This document shows positions 46,401-54,185 of a DNA stretch of 64,000 nt, piece by piece. Made by a program: the position numbers and the translations under genes. The first letter of the stretch is position 1. Each line of letters starts with the position of its first letter. The DNA is from JBGPLJ01 sp963826145 (lineage in GTDB: Bacteria; Pseudomonadota; Gammaproteobacteria; Steroidobacterales; Steroidobacteraceae), in the NCBI GenBank assembly GCA_963826145.1, contig CAWGVW010000002.1:1302001-1366000 (forward strand), written 5' to 3'. A model generated the notes under the pieces. That model worked only from the letters and a program-made list of their open reading frames with translations. It made no database searches and was not told the DNA's origin.

Positions 46401-47403
46401 GACCGTGGTAGTGCCATTCGACCTTGAGGGCGACCTGCCGCTTGAGCTCGACATGGATCGCCTGACCCTCGGCGCGCATCAGGGTGGGCGGAACTCGAAT
46501 CCCGATCCGTCGCATTTTCCCTCGATGCGCATCGCCGCGGATGCGTTCACCGCCCTCGGCAAGCGGTTCGGTACTTTGCGGGCACAGCTGGTGCGCGAGG
46601 ACGCGGGCCTGAGGCTTAAATCCTTCACGACGACGAGCCACAGTTTCTCATCGAAGGGGAGCGGCTCCTGGCTCAATACGCCTGCCGGCCAGCAGTCGAC
46701 GCTCGAATTCGCGCTCGAGACAGAGGACGTCCTCGAAACGCTGAAGGACCTGGGCTATGGAGCCTCGCTCAGTGGCAAGCAGGGCATGGCCCGGGCAAAT
46801 CTCGCGTGGACCGGGGCTCCCGATTCCGAGCTCTTCGCGCGGCTAAGCGGCACGGCGCGCATCGAGATCACCAGCGGGCAGCTCCTCACGGTGCAACCCG
46901 GCGCGGGCCGCGTATTCGGGCTCATGAGCATCGGCGCCTTGCCGCGGCGGCTGGCGCTCGATTTCAGCGACCTTACGGACAAGGGACTCGCGTTCGATTC
47001 CATCCGCGGTGATTTCCGTCTCAAGGACGGCAACGCGTTCACGTCGAACCTGCTGCTCAAGGGTCCGGCGGCTGAAATCGGTGTCGTCGGACGCACGGGC
47101 CTCGATGCCCGCGACTACGACCAGACGGCGGTCGTCACGGGCAGCGTCGGACAATCGCTGCCGGCCGTGGGCACACTCGCTGGCGGACCTGTCGTCGGCG
47201 CCGCGCTCCTCGTCTTCTCGCAGCTATTCAAGGAACCGCTCAAGGGCATCGCACGCGGCTACTACAAGATCACGGGAAACTGGGATAATCCCAACGTGCA
47301 GCGGCTCGAGGGCGGCGAGGTGAAGGAAGCACGCGCAGCGACCGAGCAGGTGCGCGAAGAGGCCAAAGCGCCGAATCCGCCACCCGCTTCGACGCCGCAC
47401 TGA
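43492..47403 (+). CDS. yhdP: YhdP-family AsmA-like protein
   Basis: The 1303-aa protein starts with a membrane anchor (AAILGSLVILLALGIGAL) and then a long periplasmic AsmA-like/DUF3971 region. YhdP in E. coli acts in phospholipid transport to the outer membrane together with TamB and YdbH. C-terminal segments LFSQLFKEPLKGIARGYYKI and NVQRLEGG are typical. It follows rng by six bases. Length is close to the E. coli 1266 aa. Confidence 0.93.
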   Translation: MAVMRIPWRRILKWTAAILGSLVILLALGIGALRIALQQVPEYREDIRVWINDATGLEVKFRELKPRWRLYGPEIYFTAAKLEAPLTGAVLVEARAGSVGIDLWHLIFRAELLPGRITLERPEFNFIRTPTGRIELVGQEAIRPRDPSKPPMSADDLPTGKLHIEDATVTYTDQMQNRPKWRLSDISLEIERGRNNLSLTGRIDLPENLGRTLDFSASAEGHLGQPDALTWRFEVVASDLKFAGWVPLVRDALGDDLRLPSAGRGGLRLAGRFAGRDLEQAQLRLQLADVVIGDGSAEWPQARYDVMAGDFLLRETQGAWHVEGKDVELSQPTRPWSTSRFSADWRIADRRLAAFTAQAPYLRLDNLTPLAGLLPPGALRTRLIELSPEGQIHDLSVEFAHADGQAPELRSLDANLTGVGFGPSGRAPGIRGVSAQLSGRSNHLSADLDTTQLSVLAPIVFRVPIVADRVKARLEADYRATGVRIEAHNVAVASPHVQATAELSIWIPADGSSPVLDLEAHAKNADASKAWQYMPINKLTEKPLAWLDQAFVSGRVPEAEVVYRGPTRSFPFRDGEGLFRITGRTEDLTLSYQPGWPVLTGLAVDFEFLNEGLTTSTSRGTVSGLVIDKGTAVFPDLKLGELTVEAEAHGDLGGALKYLQATPLGPKFGETFMRLAGSGATRASVKLYLPIRELSNRRIDVDVSLTDDRVRIADTLHAADEVNGVLRVHNTELISQGLTGSYLGGSVRIDLATEPTATPAVFDTVVRASGRTQAAPLAAAFGVPDKIQLDGAFDWRATARIARNVEESPRASRLRFDSPLRGVEIGLPQPMKRAANENRGLHVDAQWDAAQATARVIYGDTTRAALKFVNATDGWQLDRGAARFGGGEPQMPKEPGLWLAGTVPALNLSEWLDLKSDKPAKRQLHEYLKGADLLVRDFGIFGYEFANIDATLSTDPDAWRVRVASDAAQGTVVVPFDLEGDLPLELDMDRLTLGAHQGGRNSNPDPSHFPSMRIAADAFTALGKRFGTLRAQLVREDAGLRLKSFTTTSHSFSSKGSGSWLNTPAGQQSTLEFALETEDVLETLKDLGYGASLSGKQGMARANLAWTGAPDSELFARLSGTARIEITSGQLLTVQPGAGRVFGLMSIGALPRRLALDFSDLTDKGLAFDSIRGDFRLKDGNAFTSNLLLKGPAAEIGVVGRTGLDARDYDQTAVVTGSVGQSLPAVGTLAGGPVVGAALLVFSQLFKEPLKGIARGYYKITGNWDNPNVQRLEGGEVKEARAATEQVREEAKAPNPPPASTPH

Positions 47404-47462
47404 CGAACCCCGGCCGCGCAGCTGAAACGCGCGCCACATCTCTCGAGAAAGGCCAGCCGACC

Positions 47463-48284
47463 ATGGCGCGCGTCGCCGCAGTACAGATGACTTCGACACC
47501 CGATGTGAGCGTCAATCTCCTTGCGGCGGGCGAATTGCTCGCGCGTGCCGCGGACGCAGGCGCCGACATCGCGGCGTTGCCGGAGAACTTTGCCTGGATG
47601 GGACGCGACGGCGGCCCGCAACAAGATGACCGCCGCGCCGTCATCGAAAAGGACGGGCAGGGGCCGATCCAGGATTTTCTGGCGAATGCGGCCGCGCGGC
47701 TCAAGATCTGGATCATCGGCGGCACGGTGCCGATCGAGTCGGGACGCGATGCGCGCGCCGGCGCTGCCAGCATCGTCTTCGATGCGAACGGCAAGCGCAT
47801 CGCACGCTACGACAAGATCCACCTTTTCGATGTGCACGTGCCGGACAAGGACGAGCACTATCGCGAGTCGGCGAATGTCTCGCCGGGAACGACACCGGTC
47901 GTCGTCGACACGCCCGCCGGCAAGCTCGGTCTCAGCGTCTGCTACGACATGCGCTTTCCGGAACTATTCCGGCGCATGAGCGCCGCAGGCGCCGAGTGGT
48001 TCTGCGTGCCGTCGGCATTCACCACGCCGACCGGCCGCGCGCACTGGGAAACGCTGCTGCGCGCCCGGGCCATCGAGAATCTCGCGTACCTGGTGGCGCC
48101 AGCGCAGGCGGGCTTTCATGTGAACGGCCGCGAGACCTACGGCGATACGCTGATCGTCGACTTCTGGGGAAGGGTGCTGAAGCGGCTGCCACGTGGGACA
48201 GGCGTCGTGACGGCGGACTTCGATCCGCGGCGCCAGGCGGATGCCCGCCTGCGATTCCCAGCGCTTTCGCATCGCGTGATGTAA
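47463..48284 (+). CDS. Carbon-nitrogen hydrolase (Nit1/omega-amidase-like)
   Basis: The 273-aa protein has the nitrilase triad: Glu in ALPENFAWM near residue 42, Lys in YDKIHLFDVHVPD near residue 115 and Cys in SVCYDMRFPELFRR near residue 158. Nit1-like enzymes remove deaminated glutathione or act as omega-amidases; either is possible. It sits between yhdP and tldD, as in many Gammaproteobacteria. Confidence 0.9.
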   Translation: MARVAAVQMTSTPDVSVNLLAAGELLARAADAGADIAALPENFAWMGRDGGPQQDDRRAVIEKDGQGPIQDFLANAAARLKIWIIGGTVPIESGRDARAGAASIVFDANGKRIARYDKIHLFDVHVPDKDEHYRESANVSPGTTPVVVDTPAGKLGLSVCYDMRFPELFRRMSAAGAEWFCVPSAFTTPTGRAHWETLLRARAIENLAYLVAPAQAGFHVNGRETYGDTLIVDFWGRVLKRLPRGTGVVTADFDPRRQADARLRFPALSHRVM

Positions 48285-48387
48285 GCCGATCGCTTGAAAT
48301 GGCGTGCGTGCGGCTCGACATCCCGCAGGGCGTGCCTGACGTGCCGTATGATAGAGCGACCATTTCGTCGCAATGCGCTTGCCATCC

Positions 48388-49836
48388 ATGACCGATATTT
48401 CCCGATCACTCGCCCTCGCCGAGGACCTGATGCTGCGGCCTGCGGGCCTTGACGAAGGGCGCCTCACCCAGGTGCTCGGCACTGTCATGGGCCACGCTGT
48501 CGACTATGCAGATCTCTACTTCCAGTGGTCGCGCGAGGAGTCCTGGGCGCTCGAGGACGGCATCGTCAAGGAAGGCCACCACAGCATCGAGCAGGGTGTC
48601 GGCGTGCGGGCGCTCTCCGGCGAGAAAACCGGATTCGCGTATTCCGATGAGATCGCGCTGCCGGCGCTGGAAGAGGCATCGCGCGCCGCGCGCGCGATCG
48701 CGCGGCAAGGCACGAGCGGTGCCGTTCAAGCCTGGCACGCTCCCGCAGCTCGCACCCTCTATCAGGCGACCGATCCGCTGGTCGCCGTGTCCGACAATGA
48801 CAAGGTCGCGCTCCTCAACCGCCTCGATGCCGAGGCGCGCCGTATCGATCCGCGAGTCAAGCAGGTCATGGCGAGCGTCGTCGGTGTGCATGAGGTCGTC
48901 CTCATCGCGACGAGCGATGGCACTCTGGCTGCGGATGTGCGGCCGCTCGTTCGCTGCAACGTCACGGTCATCGTCGAAGACAAGGGCCGGCGTGAACAGG
49001 GTTATTGCGGCGGCGGCGGGCGCTTCGGCCTCGATGAACTCCTCGCGGGCGACCGGACGCTCGGGTTCGTGCGCGAGGCCGTAAGGCAGGCCCTCGTGAA
49101 CCTGGATGCGGTCGCGGCGCCGGCTGGAACCATGACAGTCGTCCTCGGACCCGGTTGGCCGGGCGTTCTGCTGCACGAGGCCATCGGTCACGGACTTGAA
49201 GGCGATTTCAACCGCAAGGGGACCTCCGCATTCACGAATCGCATCGGTCAGCGCGTGGCGTCCGAGCTCTGCACGGTCGTGGATGACGGCACCATCGAGC
49301 GCCGCCGCGGATCGCTCAACATCGACGATGAAGGGACGCCGACCCAGTGCACGACGATGATCGAGAACGGCGTGCTGCGCGGCTACATCCAGGACCGGTT
49401 GAATGCGCGCCTGATGGGTGTGCCGCCAACGGGTAACGGCCGGCGGGAATCCTTCGCGCACGTCGTCCTCCCGCGCATGACCAACACCTACATGCTGCCC
49501 GGCCCGCACGACCCGCAGGAGATCATCGGCTCGGTGCGCAAGGGCCTCTATGCGGTCAATTTCGGTGGCGGGCAGGTCGACATCACTTCGGGCAAGTTCG
49601 TGTTCTCGGCGAGCGAGGCGTACCTCATCGAGAACGGGAAGATTGGGCCACCAGTGCGCGGCGCGACCCTGATCGGCAATGGTCCCGACGTCCTGACCAA
49701 GGTGTCGATGGTCGGCCGAGACCTGAAGCTCGACGAGGGCGTCGGCACTTGTGGCAAGGACGGCCAGAGCGTACCCGTGGGCGTCGGCCAGCCAACACTC
49801 AAGATCGACAGCCTGACGGTCGGCGGCACCGGCTGA
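48388..49836 (+). CDS. tldD: Metalloprotease TldD
   Basis: TldD (482 aa from this ATG) forms a heterodimer with TldE/PmbA and cleaves unfolded peptides; in E. coli it matures microcin B17 and CcdA. The HExxxH zinc motif is LLHEAIGHGLEGD near residue 255. GFAYSDEIALPALEEA and FGGGQVDITSGKFVFS also match. An earlier ATG at 48373 would add five residues; E. coli TldD is 481 aa. pmbA lies at 56408. Confidence 0.95.
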   Translation: MTDISRSLALAEDLMLRPAGLDEGRLTQVLGTVMGHAVDYADLYFQWSREESWALEDGIVKEGHHSIEQGVGVRALSGEKTGFAYSDEIALPALEEASRAARAIARQGTSGAVQAWHAPAARTLYQATDPLVAVSDNDKVALLNRLDAEARRIDPRVKQVMASVVGVHEVVLIATSDGTLAADVRPLVRCNVTVIVEDKGRREQGYCGGGGRFGLDELLAGDRTLGFVREAVRQALVNLDAVAAPAGTMTVVLGPGWPGVLLHEAIGHGLEGDFNRKGTSAFTNRIGQRVASELCTVVDDGTIERRRGSLNIDDEGTPTQCTTMIENGVLRGYIQDRLNARLMGVPPTGNGRRESFAHVVLPRMTNTYMLPGPHDPQEIIGSVRKGLYAVNFGGGQVDITSGKFVFSASEAYLIENGKIGPPVRGATLIGNGPDVLTKVSMVGRDLKLDEGVGTCGKDGQSVPVGVGQPTLKIDSLTVGGTG

Positions 49837-49906
49837 CGCGGGGTCGATTCAAACCCTCGCGGGGGCCCCTCCATCAAACCCGCCGTCCAGCAATTGGGAG
49901 ACGCTC

Positions 49907-50977
49907 ATGTCCAATGCCCCCTGGTTCGGTGCGCTTGTTGCCGTGCCTTTTGTCGCGGCCGCAGCCAGCGCCACCGACGATTTCCTGCAGCAGCTCGAGG
50001 CCCGGGTGCCGGCGAGCGAGCACAGCATCGTCATCGAGAACCTGGCGGGTGACGCCCGGGTCCTGCCGGCGACAGGGTCCGAGACCCAGGTGACCGCGAC
50101 GGTTCACGTTGCGGGCGGCAACGAGGCGCTGGCGCGCCAGACTGCGCAAGGCATTCACCTCGAATCGGACGGCGGACGGCTCGTCGTTCGCTATCCCGAC
50201 GCCCGGGAAATCTGCGCGCTGCCGGGTCGCTCGAAATCCTCGACCCGCACGCACACAGACTATCTTGGCCGTCGCGTATTCGTGGAAACGGGGACGACTC
50301 CCGGCAAGTGTGTGCGCGTCGACCTCGAAGTACGGCTCGCCGCCGACCGCAGCCTCACGCTCAAGACAAAGCTCGGCGAAATCGAAACCTCGGACCTGAA
50401 GAATGATCTCGTCCTCGATACGGGCAGCGGCGACGTCACCGTGTCGAAGCAAGTCGGCTCGCTCGACATCGACACCGGCTCCGGCGACGTCACGGTTTCG
50501 ACCGCGCAGGGCAAGATCCACGTGGATACCGGTTCCGGCGACGTGACGGTGACGGACGGCCGCGGCCGCATCAATGCCGACACCGGTTCGGGTGACGTAC
50601 ACCTGATCCGCAATCGCGGCGACGTACGCGCCGATACCGGGTCCGGCGACGTTCACATGGAAGATTTCGGTGACGGTGCGGATCTCGACATCGACACGGG
50701 CAGCGGCGATGTCGATATCGATGGCGACCTGTCCCAGATCCGTCGCTTGCGGGTCGACACAGGCAATGGCGACATCAAGGTCGTCACGCGCACGGTCGTC
50801 TCTCTCGACCTGGTCGCGGATAGCGGCTCCGGACGTGTGACCGTGGATGTGCCGGGTGCGCGTGTCGTGCAGACGGAACGCAGTCACGCGGAAGCGTCGA
50901 TCGGCGGCGGCGCCGGCACGGGCAAGCTCGATGCGGGCTCCGGCGACATTGAGTTCCGTCAGACCGCAGCGCACTGA
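49907..50977 (+). CDS. Secreted DUF4097 beta-strand-repeat protein
   Basis: The 356-aa product has a signal-like N-terminus (WFGALVAVPFVAAAASA). From about residue 165 it consists of short repeats centred on DTGSGDV (six exact copies) and degenerate DTGNGDI, DSGSGRV and DAGSGDI. This is the DUF4097 pattern, predicted to form a beta-solenoid. GGGAG precedes the ATG. Location is likely periplasmic. No enzymatic motif is seen. Confidence 0.85.
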   Translation: MSNAPWFGALVAVPFVAAAASATDDFLQQLEARVPASEHSIVIENLAGDARVLPATGSETQVTATVHVAGGNEALARQTAQGIHLESDGGRLVVRYPDAREICALPGRSKSSTRTHTDYLGRRVFVETGTTPGKCVRVDLEVRLAADRSLTLKTKLGEIETSDLKNDLVLDTGSGDVTVSKQVGSLDIDTGSGDVTVSTAQGKIHVDTGSGDVTVTDGRGRINADTGSGDVHLIRNRGDVRADTGSGDVHMEDFGDGADLDIDTGSGDVDIDGDLSQIRRLRVDTGNGDIKVVTRTVVSLDLVADSGSGRVTVDVPGARVVQTERSHAEASIGGGAGTGKLDAGSGDIEFRQTAAH

Positions 50978-51204
50978 GCGCGCACTTCGCGGCATTTCTC
51001 GTTGTAGCCGGCACGTATCTTCGTAGCGAGCCCGGCGCTCGACGAGGAAACTTGCGCCCGCGGCAGGCCATGGATGGCCGGGCGATGCGAAGTGAAGGAC
51101 CACGCCGCAGGGCCTCGGGCTCGCACCGGACGGTTGTCGGCACGCCGGCCGGGCGGGCCCGGCCCCTTCGCAAATGAGGCGTCGGCTGCGGCTAAAATGC
51201 CGCG

Positions 51205-52068
51205 ATGCCTCGCGATACCCATCCTGCCGCTGCAATTGTTGCCGCTGCCGACGGGCAGGCGATCTCGGCGAGATTCTTCCATCCGGGCGGAGCGGCCCAA
51301 GGGTCCGTCCTGATCGTTCCCGCGATGGGCGTCGCGCAGGACTACTACGAACCCCTCGCGCGCTGGCTCGCCACGCAGGGATTTCACACGGTGACCTTCG
51401 ACTATCGCGGCATCGGCTATTCGCGGCCGCCACGCCTGCGCGGATTTCGCGCCGACCTCCTCGACTGGGCCCGGCTCGATTGCTGCGCGATGATCGACGC
51501 GGCGGCGGCGCGCGCGCCGGAAAAGCCGCTCTACTGGATCGGCCACAGCCTCGGCGGCCAGATTCTCGCGTTCGTGCCGAACCGCGAGCGCGTCCGCAAA
51601 GTCGTGACGGTTGCGAGCGGCAGCGGCTACTGGCGCGAGAATGCGCCACCCCTGAAACGCTACGTGCTGTGGCTGTGGTTCGTGGCTGTGCCGCTTGGCA
51701 CGGCGCTCTGCGGATTTTTTCCAGGCAAGCGACTGCGCAAGATCGGCGACCTGCCGAAGGGTGTCATCGAGCAGTGGCGCCGCTGGTGTCTCGACGCGCA
51801 CTACGCGGCCGGAGCTGAGGGCGAGTGGGCGCGCAATGCGTATGCGGCCGTGAAAACACCGATCGTTTCGCTCTCGTTCACGGACGATGAATTCATGTCG
51901 CTCGCGAGCATCGAGTCGCTCCATGCGCTATACAGCGGCGCGCCGCGCACGATGAAGCGCATCGCGCCCGCCGATGCCAACGTACGCCGCATCGGACACT
52001 TCGGCTTCTTTCGCAGTATTTTCGCCGACTCGCTCTGGGCGGGTTTGCTCGTGACGGAACTCACCTGA
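51205..52068 (+). CDS. Alpha/beta-hydrolase fold protein
   Basis: The 287-aa protein is soluble. It shows VLIVPAMGVAQDYYEPLARW, FDYRGIGYSRPPRLRG, nucleophile Ser in WIGHSLGGQIL near residue 115, and a late His in RIGHFGFFR. It fits the predicted COG4757-type hydrolases. The start ATG has no Shine-Dalgarno, and TAAAAT lies just six bases upstream. Substrate unknown. Confidence 0.83.
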   Translation: MPRDTHPAAAIVAAADGQAISARFFHPGGAAQGSVLIVPAMGVAQDYYEPLARWLATQGFHTVTFDYRGIGYSRPPRLRGFRADLLDWARLDCCAMIDAAAARAPEKPLYWIGHSLGGQILAFVPNRERVRKVVTVASGSGYWRENAPPLKRYVLWLWFVAVPLGTALCGFFPGKRLRKIGDLPKGVIEQWRRWCLDAHYAAGAEGEWARNAYAAVKTPIVSLSFTDDEFMSLASIESLHALYSGAPRTMKRIAPADANVRRIGHFGFFRSIFADSLWAGLLVTELT

Positions 52069-52234
52069 TCTGCCGCGAATGTGCAAGCCGTCGCGCCCGC
52101 AATGTGCGGCCACTCAACATAGGTCCGTCGCTGTTTCGCGACCTTTGTCCGACTGTGATGTGGTCGACGGAGTGCTATCCTCGGTGCCGGTAACTTCTCG
52201 CCCGGTTCAAAATAAATCAATCTGAGGAGAGCGT

Positions 52235-52414
52235 ATGTCGGGCGATAGCGCAGCCACCGGGACGTTTCAGTTGAACATCCCCTCGGATCTGATGGACGAG
52301 ATCAAGCGCAATCGCGTTGCGCGCCCGAGCCCCCTGAAGGTCGAAGGCATGAAGCCATCGCTCCTCGACCGCCTTTTCGGGCGCCTCGACGACGAAAAGC
52401 ATTCGCGCCGCTGA
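52235..52414 (+). CDS. Small 59-residue protein of unknown function
   Basis: A short gene with a strong ribosome-binding site (TGAGGAGAGCGT) and its own downstream terminator. The product contains FQLNIPSDLMDEIKRNRVAR near residues 11-30, reminiscent of a ribbon-helix-helix strand/helix, then PSLLDRLFGRLDDEK. No Cys or signal peptide. Monocistronic layout and signals argue that it is real. DNA binding is a guess. Confidence 0.72.
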   Translation: MSGDSAATGTFQLNIPSDLMDEIKRNRVARPSPLKVEGMKPSLLDRLFGRLDDEKHSRR

Positions 52415-52433
52415 ACCGGTCGGACAATGACGG

Positions 52434-52466
52434 AAAAGGCCGTAGGAGCGATCCCACGGCCTTTTT
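52434..52466 (+). terminator. Rho-independent terminator after the 59-residue gene
   Basis: AAAAGGCCGT pairs with ACGGCCTTTT, extended by GG/CC across one mismatch, with loop AGCGAT and a TTTTT run. It starts 20 bases after the stop. Confidence 0.8.
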
Positions 52467-52606
52467 CATTCTTATGTCAAAACGCGTGTTTCAGCCTTAC
52501 CGTTCAGGCGCTTGACTGCTCACCCCTGTCCCGGGCGCAGGACGCTTGCGGTGATAGGTAAAGCTGCGTCTTTCCATCTGCGCGCAGATTTCCTAGGATC
52601 GTTGGC

Positions 52607-52840
52607 ATGGGGATCCGCGCCGTCTATCTGGCCAGGCCAGTGTATGAATGCATGCCGTATGCCTACGCGTTCGCGGGCATCACGCTCATGTTGCTGTCGT
52701 ATTTTGACGGGCGCGGTATCTGGTCGACGCTCGCGGGCGTCGCGGGCCTGGTCGCGGTGGTGGGCGGTGTCGTGATCTTCCTGAAGCGCCGCGACTACCG
52801 CATCAATCACGCTCACTACGACTACAGACCGCTCGACTAG
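52607..52840 (+). CDS. Small membrane protein of unknown function
   Basis: The 77-aa product has two hydrophobic segments (YAYAFAGITLMLLSYF and TLAGVAGLVAVVGGVVIFL) and a basic/Tyr-rich end (RRDYRINHAHYDYRPLD). AGGA precedes the ATG at a good distance. No known family is recognised. It ends exactly where the converging ExeA-like gene stops. Confidence 0.65.
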   Translation: MGIRAVYLARPVYECMPYAYAFAGITLMLLSYFDGRGIWSTLAGVAGLVAVVGGVVIFLKRRDYRINHAHYDYRPLD

Positions 52841-54118
52841 TCAGTCCAACTGGCCCGGATTGGTCTGCGCCCCGATTTCGTCGAGCTCCGGAACGTCGCT
52901 CGTGTCGGCCGTCGATCTGTGCTTGTGCGAACGCTCATCGATGTACATGAGCTCGTGCTTGCCGACGAGCACCACGTCACCATCGTTCAGGTTGTGCTTG
53001 CGCACGCGCTTCTGCTTCACGTAGATGCCGTTGGTCGAATTGAGGTCCTCGATGACGGATCCGTCCTCCGTCGAGATGATCTGGCAGTGGTGCCGGCTCA
53101 CGTATTTGCTGTCGATCTGCAGGTCGTTGTCGGTCGTGCGGCCGATGATGAAGCGGCCGTTCAGCAGTTGCCGTTCGGCGATCGTCTGGCCTTCATGCGC
53201 AATCAGCACCCGGCCGATGACGTCTGGCTTCTCGCCGCCGCTGGACGCTGACTCTACGACCGCCGAGGGTTCCACAGCCGGTGGCACCAGGAGGCTGGTG
53301 CGTGTCGCGTAGTCCGTCCACTGCAGTTCCTTGATCGCCGCTTCGACGTCCTCGACCGTTACCACGCTCGAATCGCGGCCGTAGGCCGACATCATCGACG
53401 TGTCGCAGAGCGTGTTGACGAGGCGCGGCACGCCGCCTGTGTACTGGAAGATGAGCGGGAAGGTCCCGTCTTCGAAGATCTGGCGCCCCTGGCAGCCCGC
53501 CACCTCGAGCCGATGCTCGATGTAGTTGCGGGTTTCCGGGCGGCTCAGCTGCGTCAGGTGAAACCGCAGGCGCACGCGCTGCGTAAGCTGCACCAGCTCC
53601 GGCGCATTCAGCTTCTCGTTGAGCTCCGGCTGGCCCGCCAGGATGATGCGCAGCACCTTTTCTTTGGTCGTCTCGACGCCGGAAAGCATGCGCACTTCCT
53701 CGAGCACCCGGTGCGACAGGTTCTGCGCCTCGTCGATGATGAGCACGACCTTGCGGCCGCTCGCGTACTGCTCGATGAGGAAGTTGTTGATGGTCGCAAG
53801 GAGCTCGGCCTTCTTCATCTTGAAAGGCGTGAAGCCGAACTGCACGAGCACCGACTGCAGGAATTCGGTGGGCGAGACCTGCGTCTGGTTGACCTGTGCG
53901 ACGACCACATCCTTGCCGAGTTCGCGCAGGAAAGTCTCGATCAGCGTCGTCTTGCCGGAACCGATCTCGCCGGTGAGCACCACGAAGCCATCCGTGAACC
54001 AGATGGTCGATTCCATGTAGGCCTTGGCCCGGGCATGGTGCTTCGAGAGGTAGAGGAACGCCGGGTCCGGACTAAGCCGGAAGGGCAGCTCCGTCAGCTT
54101 GAAGAGTTCCAAGTACAT
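52841..54118 (-). CDS. ExeA-like AAA ATPase fused to an FHA domain
   Basis: The 425-aa protein has an ExeA/GspA-type ATPase part: MYLELFKLTELPFRLSPDP, Walker A TGEIGSGKTTLIE near residue 54, Walker B VVLIIDEAQN near residue 130, and TGGVPRLVNTLCD. The C-terminal part (about 310-400) is an FHA domain with GRFIIGRTTDNDLQI, SRHHCQI and STNGIYV. FHA domains read phosphothreonine. No secretin or GspB gene is adjacent. Role may be cell-envelope or secretion assembly. Confidence 0.88.
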   Translation of the reverse strand: MYLELFKLTELPFRLSPDPAFLYLSKHHARAKAYMESTIWFTDGFVVLTGEIGSGKTTLIETFLRELGKDVVVAQVNQTQVSPTEFLQSVLVQFGFTPFKMKKAELLATINNFLIEQYASGRKVVLIIDEAQNLSHRVLEEVRMLSGVETTKEKVLRIILAGQPELNEKLNAPELVQLTQRVRLRFHLTQLSRPETRNYIEHRLEVAGCQGRQIFEDGTFPLIFQYTGGVPRLVNTLCDTSMMSAYGRDSSVVTVEDVEAAIKELQWTDYATRTSLLVPPAVEPSAVVESASSGGEKPDVIGRVLIAHEGQTIAERQLLNGRFIIGRTTDNDLQIDSKYVSRHHCQIISTEDGSVIEDLNSTNGIYVKQKRVRKHNLNDGDVVLVGKHELMYIDERSHKHRSTADTSDVPELDEIGAQTNPGQLD

Positions 54119-54185
54119 CTGGAGCCATTCTAGCCGAGGTTTAGCCGCAGATTCGCGGCGCGAGGCCTGCTGCGCCTGCAGGAAG

